NCBI RefSeq assembly: GCF_000515255.1
Contig: NZ_KI911559.1
Location: 2,615,660 to 2,679,659, forward strand
Source: Rhodovibrio salinarum DSM 9154
Lineage (GTDB): Bacteria; Pseudomonadota; Alphaproteobacteria; Kiloniellales; Rhodovibrionaceae
Direction: 5' to 3'
Length of the DNA: 64,000 nucleotides
Below, piece after piece: positions 20,300 to 29,277 of this stretch. The position numbers were made by a program, and so were the translations under genes. The notes beneath the pieces were generated by a model. The model saw only the letters and a list, made by a program, of their open reading frames with translations. It was not told the DNA's origin and ran no database searches. Each line of letters opens with the position of its first letter. The first letter of the stretch is position 1.

Positions 20300-21391
20300 T
20301 TAGGCCACTGCGACATAGGTTTCCATCACATCTTCGCCCACCGATGTCGCACCCGCCAGCCGGAAACGCGGTGTGTCGGCCAACGCGTCGAGACCGAAAC
20401 CGGCAATCGCGGGGATGCCGTCGCCGCCAACCACCCGCGCGCTCCGGAACCAGACCAACCGGTCGACCAGACTGTAGCGCAGCAGTCCCGCGGCCAACTG
20501 GCCGCCCCCCTCGACCAACACACGGGTGATCCCGCGCACGGCCAGTTCGTGGAGCGCGGCCGTCAACGACAGGGCGCCGTTGCTGTCGGTCGGCAAGGAC
20601 GCGATCTCGACCCCCGCGTCGCGATACGCCTGCAACCGGTCTGTGGGGCTATCCTGACGGGTCATCAAGAGAGTCGGAACTTCTGTGGCATCCCGCACCA
20701 GGGCGTGGGTCAGCGGCAACCGCAACCGACCGTCCAGTACGACACGCCGCGGGCCATACTCCGTCATACCCGGCAGACGCACGGTAAGCGCCGGGTTGTC
20801 CACGACCGCCGTCCCGCTGCCGACCACGATGGCGTCGTGCCGCGCGCGCAGGAGATGCCCCTGCGCCCGGGCGGCCTCCCCGGTAATCCAGCGGCTCTCG
20901 CCCGTATGGGTGGCGATCCGGCCGTCCAACGTCGTCGCGGCCTTGAGCGTGACCAAGGGGCGGTCCTGCTGGCGCATCAACAGATAGCCCGCATTGACCT
21001 CCGCCGCGGCCTCAGCCTGGACGCCCGTGTCGACCTCAACCCCGGCGTCGCGCAGACGCGCCAAACCGGCGCCTGCAACCCGCGGGTCCGGATCTTCCAA
21101 CGCGGCGACAACGCGCGACACGCCGGCGGCGATCAGCGCATCGACGCAGGGCGGCGTCTTGCCGTGGTGAGCACAGGGTTCGAGGGTCACATAACAGGTC
21201 GCGCCGCGCGCACCGTCTGGATCGGCCGCTTCGGCTCGGCGAATCGCTTCGGTCTCCGCATGCGGGCGACCGCCCGGCTGGGTCCAGCCACGGCCCAGAA
21301 CGCGCCCGTCGCGCACCAGAATACAGCCAACCGCCGGGTTCGGCGCAGTGCGCCCGAGCCCACGGCGGGCGAGCGCCAGCGCGCCGTCCAT
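20300..21391 (-). CDS. ribD: bifunctional pyrimidine deaminase/reductase RibD
   Basis: RibD performs the deamination and then the ribosyl-chain reduction after GTP cyclohydrolase II. The N-terminal deaminase has the zinc motif HAETEAIRRAEAAD and CYVTLEPCAHHGKTPPC; the C-terminal reductase has VTLKAATTLDGRIA and VLVEGGGQLAAGLL. I use the ATG at 21391, giving 363 residues, close to the usual 360-370. An in-frame TTG at 21469 inside nrdR would add 26 residues; neither start has a strong ribosome binding site. The ATG leaves only the start of the first helix, so the upstream choice is not excluded. Confidence 0.93.
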   Translation of the reverse strand: MDGALALARRGLGRTAPNPAVGCILVRDGRVLGRGWTQPGGRPHAETEAIRRAEAADPDGARGATCYVTLEPCAHHGKTPPCVDALIAAGVSRVVAALEDPDPRVAGAGLARLRDAGVEVDTGVQAEAAAEVNAGYLLMRQQDRPLVTLKAATTLDGRIATHTGESRWITGEAARAQGHLLRARHDAIVVGSGTAVVDNPALTVRLPGMTEYGPRRVVLDGRLRLPLTHALVRDATEVPTLLMTRQDSPTDRLQAYRDAGVEIASLPTDSNGALSLTAALHELAVRGITRVLVEGGGQLAAGLLRYSLVDRLVWFRSARVVGGDGIPAIAGFGLDALADTPRFRLAGATSVGEDVMETYVAVA

Positions 21392-21434
21392 CCAGGCAGC
21401 GTCCGCTGCCGCCTGGGTGGCCGATGAGCACGAA

Positions 21435-21899
21435 CTAGACGTTGTCTTGGTCGCCTTCGAGGGTGCCAACGAAGGTCTCGAAATCCCGGGCCTCGTGAAA
21501 ATTCTTGTAGACCGAGGCGTAGCGCACGTAGCCCACCTGATCCAGCGTGGCGAGCGCGTCCATGGTCATCTCGCCGATCATCTTAGCCGGAATCTCGCTC
21601 TCCCCGGAGCTTTCCAGCCGACGGACGATGCCGTTGACCACCCGCTCCAGGCGTTCCGGGTCCACCGGACGCTTGCGCAGGGCGATCTGCATCGACCGCA
21701 TCAGCTTATCGCGGTCGAACGGCTCGCGCTTCTCGTTCGCCTTCACCACCGTCAACTCGCGCAGCTGAACCCGCTCGAAGGTGGTGAAGCGTGCACCGCA
21801 GTTCGGGCAGTGCCGGCGCCGGCGGATCGCCTGATTGTCGTCGGTCGGACGCGAGTCCTTAACCTGCGTATCGTCGTTGCTGCAAAAAGGACAGCGCAT
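21435..21899 (-). CDS. nrdR: transcriptional repressor NrdR
   Basis: A 154-residue NrdR, which senses ATP/dATP and represses ribonucleotide reductase genes by binding NrdR boxes. The N-terminal zinc ribbon is MRCPFC...[15 protein letters not shown], followed by an ATP-cone domain ([20 protein letters not shown]). It lies between glyA and ribD, the conserved alphaproteobacterial order. Its 3' end is 44 nt from the chosen ribD start. Confidence 0.97.
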   Translation of the reverse strand: MRCPFCSNDDTQVKDSRPTDDNQAIRRRRHCPNCGARFTTFERVQLRELTVVKANEKREPFDRDKLMRSMQIALRKRPVDPERLERVVNGIVRRLESSGESEIPAKMIGEMTMDALATLDQVGYVRYASVYKNFHEARDFETFVGTLEGDQDNV

Positions 21900-22070
21900 T
21901 CCCCCGCACCCGCTACTTCTGGAACCTCCAGCAACGGTTGCCCGCCGGCCGGTCCCGGTGTCGGCCGTCCCCTCGGCGGTCGGCCCGTTTTGATCGTCGT
22001 GTCGAATGTCGATCCGTCAGCTATCTATATATAGTAGCGTCCGCCATCGGCGGTGTCTTCAGTTGATTGC

Positions 22071-22110
22071 CCCAAAAGGCATCGCGCGGTCCGCCTGGCG
22101 AACCGCGCGA
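22071..22110 (-). terminator. possible intrinsic terminator after glyA
   Basis: On the minus strand, 20 nt past the glyA stop, a 9-bp perfect stem (TCGCGCGGT / ACCGCGCGA, 22110-22082) with an 11-nt loop is followed by TGCCTTTTGG. The T-run is only four long and starts four bases below the stem, so it may be a partial terminator between glyA and nrdR. Confidence 0.5.
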
Positions 22111-22129
22111 CATTGCCCTGGGCTTGTCG

Positions 22130-23455
22130 TTACGCCGTCTGCGCCCCACCCGAGTAGATCGGGAAGCGCTTGCACAGCTCCTGCACATCCGCCTTCACTG
22201 CCTGCTCGACAGCGCTGTTATCTTGCGGGTTGTCGCGCAGGCCATCCAGCACGCGGGCGATCAGATCAGCAACCTGCCGGAACTCTTCCGGCCCAAATCC
22301 GCGGGTCGTCGCCGCCGGCGCACCCAAACGGATGCCTGAGGTGACCGTAGGCTTTTCCGGATCGAACGGAACGCCGTTCTTGTTGCAGGTAATGCCGGCG
22401 CGATCGAGCGACTCTTCCGCCGCCTTGCCGGTGATCCCCTTCGGCCGCAGATCGACCAAAGCCAAGTGGGTGTCCGTGCCGCCGGTAACCGTGTCCAGGC
22501 CATGCTCCATGAGCCGGCTCGCCAGCGCCTTGGCATTGTCGACGACGCGTTGGCTATAGGCACGGAATTCCGGCCGCAGCGCTTCGCCGAAGCCGGCAGC
22601 CTTGCCGGCGATGATGTGCATCAGCGGCCCACCCTGCAGGCCCGGGAACACGGCGCCGTTGATCTTCTTCGCGATCCATTCGTCGTCGGTCAGCACGATG
22701 CCGCCGCGCGCACAACGCAAAGTCTTGTGCGTGGTCGAGGTCACGACGTGGGCATGCTCGAGCGGATTCGGGTGCACGCCCCCGGCGACCAGACCGGCGA
22801 AGTGCGCCATGTCGACCTGGAACCAGGCCCCGACCTTGTCGGCGATCTCTCGGAAGCGCTTGAAATCGATATGGCGCGGATAGGCGGAGCCGCCGGCCAG
22901 GATCAGCTTCGGCTTATGCTCGACCGCCAGGCGCTCCACCTCGTCGTAGTCAATCCGACCATCGTCCTGGCGCACGCCGTACTGTACGGCGTTGAACCAC
23001 TTGCCCGACAGGTTCGGCGCCGCGCCATGCGTCAGGTGACCGCCAGCCGACAACGACATCCCCAGGATGGTGTCGCCTGGCTTCAACAGCGCCAGCATCA
23101 CCGACTGGTTGGCCTGCGCGCCGGAGTGCGGCTGCACGTTCGCGTAGGCGCAGCCGAACAGCTTCTTGGCACGCTCGATCGCGAGTTCTTCAGCGATGTC
23201 GACGTACTCGCAGCCGCCGTAGTAGCGCTTGCCGGGATAGCCTTCGGCGTACTTGTTGGTGAGCACCGAGCCCATCGCCTCGAGCACCGCCTTGGAGACG
23301 ATGTTTTCCGAGGCGATCAACTCGATCTGGTTCTGCTGGCGGGACAGTTCCTTCTCGATCGAGCCGAACAGCTCGGGATCGCTGTCCTTCAAGGATTCCG
23401 TGAAGAATCCATTCGGGGCCTGCTGGTCCTGTGCGGCGTTGCTATGAGCGGTCAT
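22130..23455 (-). CDS. glyA: serine hydroxymethyltransferase
   Basis: GlyA interconverts serine and glycine with tetrahydrofolate, the main source of one-carbon units. The 441-residue PLP enzyme contains [19 protein letters not shown], the [14 protein letters not shown] block, the PLP lysine at about residue 244 in [13 protein letters not shown] (GPRGG in many other bacteria), and the C-terminal [17 protein letters not shown]. The order rpiB - glyA - nrdR is typical for Alphaproteobacteria; a hairpin separates glyA from nrdR. Confidence 0.97.
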   Translation of the reverse strand: MTAHSNAAQDQQAPNGFFTESLKDSDPELFGSIEKELSRQQNQIELIASENIVSKAVLEAMGSVLTNKYAEGYPGKRYYGGCEYVDIAEELAIERAKKLFGCAYANVQPHSGAQANQSVMLALLKPGDTILGMSLSAGGHLTHGAAPNLSGKWFNAVQYGVRQDDGRIDYDEVERLAVEHKPKLILAGGSAYPRHIDFKRFREIADKVGAWFQVDMAHFAGLVAGGVHPNPLEHAHVVTSTTHKTLRCARGGIVLTDDEWIAKKINGAVFPGLQGGPLMHIIAGKAAGFGEALRPEFRAYSQRVVDNAKALASRLMEHGLDTVTGGTDTHLALVDLRPKGITGKAAEESLDRAGITCNKNGVPFDPEKPTVTSGIRLGAPAATTRGFGPEEFRQVADLIARVLDGLRDNPQDNSAVEQAVKADVQELCKRFPIYSGGAQTA

Positions 23456-23577
23456 GTCTGTCCTCGGTTAAGAAGCCGTCGTTGCAGCTTTCCATAACGT
23501 CCGATCACCGGTCCTTGTTCTGACGCGCCGACGCCGTTCATTGGTCATGAAGCGTCGCGCAACGAACCGTAAGCCGG

Positions 23578-24036
23578 TCAGGCGTCGGTCAGCTTGTCGA
23601 CCCGGCGCTGGTGCCGGCCGCCTTCGAACGCGGTGGTCAAAAAAACGCGCAGGCAATCCCGGGCCACTTCAACCCCCATTGTCCGAGCGCCCAGCGCGAG
23701 GACGTTGGCGTCGTTGTGCTGCCGGGCAAGCCGCGCGTCGGTGGTGTTGGCGCAACGCGCCGCGCGCACCGCCGGATTGCGGTTGGCTGCGATCGAAATG
23801 CCGATGCCGGTACCACAGACCAGCACCCCAAGCGCCGCCCGTCCGTCCGCGATCGCATGGGCCATCGCGGTGCCGTAATCCGGGTAGTCAACCGAGTCTT
23901 CGCCATGGGTGCCAAGATCGATGACCTCGGCGCCAGCCTCCCGCAACTCCTGCGCGAGCGCATCCTTAAGCGCCACACCAGCATGATCGGCGGCGAACGC
24001 AACCAGTTGGCCAGCGATGGATTGACTGTTGGTCAT
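23578..24036 (-). CDS. rpiB: ribose 5-phosphate isomerase B
   Basis: RpiB interconverts ribose 5-phosphate and ribulose 5-phosphate. The 152-residue product has the family core AFAADHAGVALKDALAQEL, then GVLVCGTGIGISIAANR with the catalytic Cys near residue 74, and the TTDARLARQHNDANVLALGA histidine region. I chose the ATG at 24036, directly before the first strand; the frame runs far upstream without similarity. It is upstream of glyA in the same direction with a 122-nt gap. Confidence 0.95.
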   Translation of the reverse strand: MTNSQSIAGQLVAFAADHAGVALKDALAQELREAGAEVIDLGTHGEDSVDYPDYGTAMAHAIADGRAALGVLVCGTGIGISIAANRNPAVRAARCANTTDARLARQHNDANVLALGARTMGVEVARDCLRVFLTTAFEGGRHQRRVDKLTDA

Positions 24037-24342
24037 AAGGGAGTGCTGATCCTGGATTTTGGACCGATGTGGCTGAGCCAGGGGTCTACCACATCTCGCG
24101 CGGGGGTAAAAGACCACCCCCAAGTCTCGCTGCCATGAACCGCACCATGAAGCGCAGTATAGCTGTCTCTCACGTTTACAGGACAAGGGTCGGACCGGCG
24201 TTCTTGGTCCCAGCCCCACGCGTTCGCACCAACCGCTGTGAAAACGCTGTATCGAACAATCCTCAACTGCGAAAACGCGTTGACTTTCTCTTCGAAACAT
24301 AGAAAATCTGGACGTTCCGGCGAGCGAGGAAAGGATGCGAAT
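24037..24342. other. divergent intergenic region between rpiB and mucR
   Basis: The 306 bases hold no gene I can support. The half next to mucR is less GC-rich than the surroundings, with a TTGACT hexamer at 24280-24285 facing mucR but no well-placed -10 element. MucR homologs often repress their own gene by binding such AT-rich DNA, so this is the natural place for self-regulation. Confidence 0.4.
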
Positions 24343-24753
24343 GTGACGGCCGATACGAGGAACTTTGAGAGCCGTGACTTGCTAGACCAAACGACGGATA
24401 TCGTCGTCGCTTATCTGCAGCACAACAGTGTGAGCCCAGACCAACTCTCGCAGGTCATCCGCGAAGTGCATGGCAGTCTGGCCCAGTCGGGTGAAGCGAC
24501 CGCCGCCCCACAACAAGAACCGGCCGTTCCGATCAAAAAGTCGATCCAACCCGACTATCTTGTATGCTTGGAAGACGGGGCGAAACTGAAGATGCTGAAG
24601 CGCCACCTGCGCGCAGCACATGGCATGACCCCCGAAGATTACCGGACCAAGTGGGGACTCAGCCCGGACTATCCGATGGTCGCGCCGAACTATGCCGAAC
24701 AGCGTTCGGAATTCGCCAAGGACATCGGTCTGGGGCGCAAACCCCGGACCTGA
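24343..24753 (+). CDS. MucR/Ros-family zinc-finger transcriptional regulator
   Basis: A 136-residue regulator of the Ros/MucR family, global H-NS-like repressors in Alphaproteobacteria. The N-terminal oligomerisation region (LLDQTTDIVVAYLQHNSVSP) is followed by the prokaryotic zinc finger: LVCLEDGAKLKMLKRHLRAA, then HGMTPEDYRTKWGL, DYPMVAPNYAEQRSE and GLGRKPR. The zinc ligands are one Cys, Asp and two His (the second Cys of Ros is replaced, as in many MucR proteins). The start is GTG at 24343, preceded by GAGGAAAGGA; nearby ATGs are out of frame. It stands upstream of the livK-like gene on the same strand. Confidence 0.9.
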   Translation: MTADTRNFESRDLLDQTTDIVVAYLQHNSVSPDQLSQVIREVHGSLAQSGEATAAPQQEPAVPIKKSIQPDYLVCLEDGAKLKMLKRHLRAAHGMTPEDYRTKWGLSPDYPMVAPNYAEQRSEFAKDIGLGRKPRT

Positions 24754-24999
24754 GAGGTCCAGTCGCGGCCTACCCCGCCCAGTTCGATAGCTACGCAGGT
24801 CTTGCGTAGCAGGCTTGCCCGGACGACATTTCTTCCGACCACCTCTGTTAGGTGGCGCCCGCCCTCGAGACGTCCCGACGGTGGAGGTCTTGATGACGCT
24901 TGTCCACATGGACATGCGATTTTGGGCCGTCGCTTGGACTTCGAGGCGGATTGACGGGAGGCCACTCTGGCCAAGCAACGACAAGCGAGAGGGAGCGAC

Positions 25000-26220
25000 A
25001 TGAACACACGTCTGACAGGGATCGCGTTGTCCGCCCTAATGGCGGGCGCCGCCGCGGCCGGTCCGGCTGCGGCACAGGACGTCGAGATCGGCGCGGTGAT
25101 GCCACTTACCGGCGACCTCGCCGACTTCGGCGAGACCTCCAGCAAGGGCGTCGAACTGGCGATCAAGGAAATCAATGCCGCCGGCGGCGTTCTAGGCGAG
25201 GATTTGGGCCTGTCGATCGCCGACACCCGGACCAGCCCGCAAGCCGGCGTTGACGCTGCCAAGAAGCTGGTGAACGTCGAGAATGTCGCTGGACTGGTCG
25301 GCGCACTGTCCTCCGGGGTGACCATTCCGATCGCGAAAAGCGTCTCCTCGCAAGAGGGGGTGCCGCAGATCTCCAACGCGTCGACCTCCCCCGTGATCAC
25401 GAATTTGGAGGACAACGGTTACCTGTTCCGGACGATCCCCTCCGACCAGTTGCAGGGCGTGGTGCTGGGCGACATCGTTTATGACGAGGGCGTACGCTCT
25501 GTCGCGGCGGTATACGTCAACAACGACTACGGCGAGGGCCTTGCGGAGGTTTTCAAGTCGCAGTTCGAGAAGCGCGGCGGCAAGGTGACCACCATGTTGC
25601 CTTACGAGAAGGGCAAGGCGTCCTATCGCGGCGAGCTGTCCAACGCCGCCAGCGGCGACCCGGACGCGCTGCTGCTCGTCGGCTACCCAGAGAACGGCAT
25701 CACCATTCTCCGGCAGGCACTTGAAGAAGCCTACTTCGATCAGTTCATCATGACCGACGGCATGAAAACGCCGAAGGTCGTGGAAGCCATCGGCGGTCAG
25801 TATCTGGCGAACACGATCGGCTCGACGCCAACGGCGTTCGATACCGATGGGGCCGAAGCCTTCACAAAAGCCTATCAGGACGAATACGGCAGCCTGCCAC
25901 CGAAGCCGTTCATCGATACGGCATATGACGGCACTTATCTGCTGGCGCTCGCCATGCAAGCGGCCGGCTCGACCGACGGGGAAAAAGTACGCGACGCGCT
26001 CCATGACGTCTCCAACCCGCCAGGCGTCAAGGTCGGCCCGGGCGAGTGGGCCAAGGCCCTTGAGGCGCTGAAAAACGGCGAAGAGGTCAACTACGAAGGC
26101 GCCGCTGGTCCGCACGACTTCGATGAGAACGGCGACGTGCCGGGCATCATCGAACACTGGACCTTCACCGAAGACGGAGGCGTCAAAACCATCCGCAAGG
26201 TGACCGGCGGCGGCGCATAA
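25000..26220 (+). CDS. branched-chain amino acid ABC transporter substrate-binding protein (LivK-like)
   Basis: A 406-residue periplasmic binding protein. The signal peptide (residues 1-26, cut after AAAQ) is followed by the type I periplasmic fold: IGAVMPLTGDLADFGE, ASTSPVIT, AAVYVNNDYGEGLAEVF. These are the standard motifs of leucine/amide-type binding proteins. A ribosome binding site GAGAGGGAG lies just upstream of the ATG. It probably feeds the LivGFHM components at 28309-31672, although two unrelated genes lie between and run the other way. A strong terminator follows. Confidence 0.92.
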   Translation: MNTRLTGIALSALMAGAAAAGPAAAQDVEIGAVMPLTGDLADFGETSSKGVELAIKEINAAGGVLGEDLGLSIADTRTSPQAGVDAAKKLVNVENVAGLVGALSSGVTIPIAKSVSSQEGVPQISNASTSPVITNLEDNGYLFRTIPSDQLQGVVLGDIVYDEGVRSVAAVYVNNDYGEGLAEVFKSQFEKRGGKVTTMLPYEKGKASYRGELSNAASGDPDALLLVGYPENGITILRQALEEAYFDQFIMTDGMKTPKVVEAIGGQYLANTIGSTPTAFDTDGAEAFTKAYQDEYGSLPPKPFIDTAYDGTYLLALAMQAAGSTDGEKVRDALHDVSNPPGVKVGPGEWAKALEALKNGEEVNYEGAAGPHDFDENGDVPGIIEHWTFTEDGGVKTIRKVTGGGA

Positions 26221-26260
26221 GCGCTCCCCCTTCTCGGCCGAAAACGGCACACCGAATCAG

Positions 26261-26292
26261 GCCCGCCGGGGATCTCCCCGGCGGGCCTTTTT
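26261..26292 (+). terminator. intrinsic terminator after the livK-like gene
   Basis: A perfect 12-bp GC-rich stem (GCCCGCCGGGGA / TCCCCGGCGGGC, minimal loop) is followed by CTTTTTC. It begins about 40 nt after the stop codon and is a textbook Rho-independent terminator for the plus strand. Confidence 0.93.
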
Positions 26293-26319
26293 CGTGCCAA
26301 ACGGGCCCGAATGAGGGCA

Positions 26320-26952
26320 TCAGACCATAACGATACGGGCCAGCGCCATGACGTCGCTCGTCAGCTTGGCGGCCAGGATGACCATCAGGACCCCGAGCCC
26401 GATGTCGAGCACCCGCCAGACCGTCGTGCCCTTAACGTAGCGTCCCGCTAGGTAGGAGGTCGCGGCAAGCGTGGAAAACCACAGCAGCGATGCCGCCACT
26501 GCCCCGCTGGAGAACACCATCCGGGTGCCGAGATCGCCGTAGCGGCTGGCCAGCCCACCAACCAGGACGACGGTATCGAACAGCACGCCTGGGTTGGCGA
26601 TCGACACGGCAATCGCGGAGCCGTACGCCGACCCAGCGGTTGCCGGCTGCAGCAAGCCATCATCGTTGCCGCCGACGATCCCACGCCACAGGCTGGACAG
26701 CCCATAGTACAGGAAAAAGGCGGCGGCGATCGCGGCGAGTGTCAGTTTGAGCTCTGGCAATTGAGACACCAGCGACCCCACACCAAGCGCGCCCATCGAG
26801 ATCAACACCATGTCCACGGCCACGAAGATACCGGCGATCGCGAACACTGTCGGCACCTGTGCCAACCCATGGCGGATCAGCAGGGCGTTCTGCGGACCAA
26901 TCGCGACGATCAGGCTCGCCGCCATAGCCATGCCAGAGACGAACACCATCAT
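26320..26952 (-). CDS. LysE-family amino acid exporter
   Basis: A 210-residue membrane protein with about six hydrophobic segments. The family hallmark is AIGPQNALLIRHGL near the N terminus, with further conserved NPGVLFDTVVLVGG (NP motif of helix 4 region). LysE-type proteins export basic or other amino acids. I chose the ATG at 26952 because it overlaps the upstream desaturase stop by 4 nt (ATGA); the frame runs back through the desaturase gene without meaning. Another Met at 26949 or at 26964 is possible. Confidence 0.88.
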   Translation of the reverse strand: MMVFVSGMAMAASLIVAIGPQNALLIRHGLAQVPTVFAIAGIFVAVDMVLISMGALGVGSLVSQLPELKLTLAAIAAAFFLYYGLSSLWRGIVGGNDDGLLQPATAGSAYGSAIAVSIANPGVLFDTVVLVGGLASRYGDLGTRMVFSSGAVAASLLWFSTLAATSYLAGRYVKGTTVWRVLDIGLGVLMVILAAKLTSDVMALARIVMV

Positions 26953-27866
26953 GGCGCACTCCATCCGACCTGACCGGCCGGTTGCGAACGCGGCAGTCGG
27001 GGATGGTGGCGGAGTGCGGCGTAAACAGGATCGGTCATCAACCTTCGATGGCAGGCTGGCAGATGCTGCACCGGCACGCTCGGAAACAGATGATGGACGA
27101 GGTGGTAACAATCGTTGCGCGGGAACAGCAGGGCCCGCACCGGCTGCGGCAGGATCAGGTTCCGCGAGGCGTAGAGATCGTCGCTTTCTCCGATCAAACC
27201 GGCATGATCGACGCAATCGTTCCAATAGTTGATGGCGGTCATGACGTAGAGGTAAGGCACGAGCACCATCAACACGGTCGTCAACGGCGCCAGCCACGCC
27301 CCCGCGCCGACAGCCGCCAGTAAAGCCATTTTGGCGATGCCAACCCCCCGGCCATCCTCGAACGACAGGTCGACCGGGAAGTAGCGACGGATGTGCAGGC
27401 ACAGCAGCGGCGTCACGACGTGGCGCAGCAAGCTGCCACGGGTCACGGGCGCGTCGATCCGGAATACCTGAAGGTTCTCGAAATCCTTGTCATGCATGCG
27501 GTCGCCCAGGAAAGTGTGATGGGTGGCGTGCTCCCGCTCGTATTTGCGGAAGGCGCCCAGCAACACGACGGCCGCGATCCGGCCGAATGCCACGTTGGCG
27601 CGGATCGACCGCGTGAAGGTGTAATGGCTGCACTCATGCACGATATTGTTGAGCCCACGAAGTCGGGTGGCGATGAACACAATCAGCGCCATGACCGCGA
27701 ACGGGCTCCATAACCCCGGATGACCGATCAGGTAGGCGCCCAAGGCAATGCCGCCGGCGATACCGAGCAGGTAGGTGGCGAAAATCGCCGAGGCGGTCCA
27801 CAGATCGTTGCGGGGTAGGTTTTTGAACTCATGCCGGAAAGCTCGGCGGACGGTTTTGGCAGACAT
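26949..27866 (-). CDS. membrane fatty acid desaturase-type diiron protein
   Basis: A 305-residue membrane protein with the three histidine boxes of the membrane-bound desaturase/hydroxylase family: HECSH near residue 78, HATHH near 112, and HLVHH near 260. Hydrophobic segments flank the boxes in the usual pattern. It could desaturate or hydroxylate a lipid or a small amphiphile; the substrate is not visible. I chose the ATG at 27866, preceded by the ribosome binding site AAGGGAAG. It is translationally coupled to the LysE gene, an unusual pairing. Confidence 0.85.
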   Translation of the reverse strand: MSAKTVRRAFRHEFKNLPRNDLWTASAIFATYLLGIAGGIALGAYLIGHPGLWSPFAVMALIVFIATRLRGLNNIVHECSHYTFTRSIRANVAFGRIAAVVLLGAFRKYEREHATHHTFLGDRMHDKDFENLQVFRIDAPVTRGSLLRHVVTPLLCLHIRRYFPVDLSFEDGRGVGIAKMALLAAVGAGAWLAPLTTVLMVLVPYLYVMTAINYWNDCVDHAGLIGESDDLYASRNLILPQPVRALLFPRNDCYHLVHHLFPSVPVQHLPACHRRLMTDPVYAALRHHPRLPRSQPAGQVGWSAP

Positions 27867-28308
27867 ACGGCACTTCCCTTTTGCTCGCGTAAGGTGAGCG
27901 CCGCCGCGGGTCGGCAACGCGCAAGGGAAGCTAAAAAGCAAACGTGAAAATTTTCGTTATTTCGCTAACCCTCCCGTTAACTCGCTAGGCCTTAAGGAAG
28001 ACTACGTACCTATTTCGATTGATTGTAGGCCATCTGCCGATCAAACGCGGCCGCACTGGGTCGGCGCCAACGCACAACAACACGGATGTCGACAGGATAA
28101 CGGTCTGCGTTGGAAGCGGACGCGAAGGCGCAAACAGCCGGCTTCGCGCCTTAGTCGCACGCTCCAGTCCCCGCTGCGATCCGGCGGGCCATTATTGGAT
28201 GGGCCAGCGCGGGACCACAGGATACCGCGTCCACTGGCGCCAGTTAGCGCCCTGGGAAATATGTTCTAAGCGCCACCGTGCTGCTCCGCGGCACGGGCGC
28301 GGCCCAAG
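27867..28308. other. 442-base intergenic region, no gene seen
   Basis: This lies between the start of the desaturase gene and the stop of livM, both on the minus strand. The 150 bases nearest the desaturase are AT-richer (for example around 27940-28020) and probably contain its promoter. Short plus-strand frames here have no recognisable sequence. I see an imperfect 7-bp inverted repeat (AAGGCGC / GCGCCTT) at about 28125-28153 and nothing else. Confidence 0.4.
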
Positions 28309-29274
28309 CTATCCTTCTTCGCCAGCGCGGCGCCGTTCACGGGCGATCTGACGCTTGCGCTCGCCGGCCTCGGACAGCAAGCCTTCGGGCCGGGTCACCA
28401 GGATAATCTCCAACAGCAGCCCCACCAGCAGGATGCGGACCGAGCCCGCCCGGGTCGACAGGTCGGCCGGCAGCATACCGGTCATGAATTCGGACCCCGA
28501 CCAGATCAGCCAGATCACGAAGGCGCCGACCAGCGCGCCCTTGTTGTTGCCGCTTCCCCCGGCGATCAACATCACCCAGACCAGGAAGGTAAAGATCATC
28601 GGGCGGAAGGCTTCCGGGCTTACGAAGCCGAAGAAGTGGGCATACATCGCGCCGCCCAGCCCCATCACGCAGGACCCAAGCACGAACGCCTGCAGCCGGA
28701 AGGCCAACACGCTCTTGCCTGCGGCCATCGTGGAATCCTCGTTCTCCCGGATCGAGCGCAACACGCGGCCCCAGGGGGCGCGTCGGGCAATTTCCAGGAG
28801 GACATAAAGCACCGCGACCACAAGAATCGTGAAGATCAGGTAGTTGAGCGTGAAGTTGCCGCCCAGCCAGCCCTCGAACGGCCGCCCGATCTCCATGCCG
28901 CGTACGCCACCGGTCAGCCAGCCTTCGGTCTTGAGGAAAAGGCGCACGATCTCGGCGATGCCGATCGAGGCGATCGCCAGGTAATCGGCGCGCAGGTTGA
29001 GCGTGATCAAGCCGACGCACAGGGCCAGGATGCCACTCACGATGATCGCCCCGGCAATGCCCACCAGAAGGGGCATCCCAAAGCCCCCCAAATGGGCGTC
29101 CGACGGCGGCGCGGTTAGGATACCGCTGGTGTAGGCCCCGACGGCGGCAAAGGCGGTGACACCGATGTTGAACAGCCCGGTGAGGCCCCATTGGATGTTC
29201 AGCCCCAGGGTCAGGATGCCGAAAATGCCGATCAGGCAGAGGGTGAACATCCCGTATTCGATGATGCCCGACAT
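28309..29274 (-). CDS. livM: branched-chain amino acid ABC transporter permease (LivM-like)
   Basis: A 321-residue inner-membrane permease. It carries the LivM consensus GLNIQWGLTGLFNIG, then FLKTEGWLTGG, the cytoplasmic EAA-type loop RVLRSIRENEDSTMAAGKS, and the C-terminal GSGNNKGALVGAF. With LivH it forms the transmembrane channel of a high-affinity branched-chain amino acid importer. It is the last gene of livG - livF - livH - livM, 3 nt after the livH stop. Confidence 0.93.
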   Translation of the reverse strand: MSGIIEYGMFTLCLIGIFGILTLGLNIQWGLTGLFNIGVTAFAAVGAYTSGILTAPPSDAHLGGFGMPLLVGIAGAIIVSGILALCVGLITLNLRADYLAIASIGIAEIVRLFLKTEGWLTGGVRGMEIGRPFEGWLGGNFTLNYLIFTILVVAVLYVLLEIARRAPWGRVLRSIRENEDSTMAAGKSVLAFRLQAFVLGSCVMGLGGAMYAHFFGFVSPEAFRPMIFTFLVWVMLIAGGSGNNKGALVGAFVIWLIWSGSEFMTGMLPADLSTRAGSVRILLVGLLLEIILVTRPEGLLSEAGERKRQIARERRRAGEEG

Positions 29275-29277
29275 GGT

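Noticed and set aside
21392-21469. Longer ribD starting at TTG inside nrdR
   Set aside because: The 26 extra residues are Thr/Ser/Ala-rich and unlike RibD; the ATG gives the usual length, though the choice is not certain.
24815-25003. Short frame ending over the livK start as a leader peptide
   Set aside because: It overlaps the livK ATG by ATGA but has no ribosome site or amino acid bias of an attenuator; livK has its own ribosome site.
28019-28351. 110-residue frame in the gap before livM
   Set aside because: Arg-rich, low conservation pattern, overlaps the 3' end of livM and has no ribosome site.
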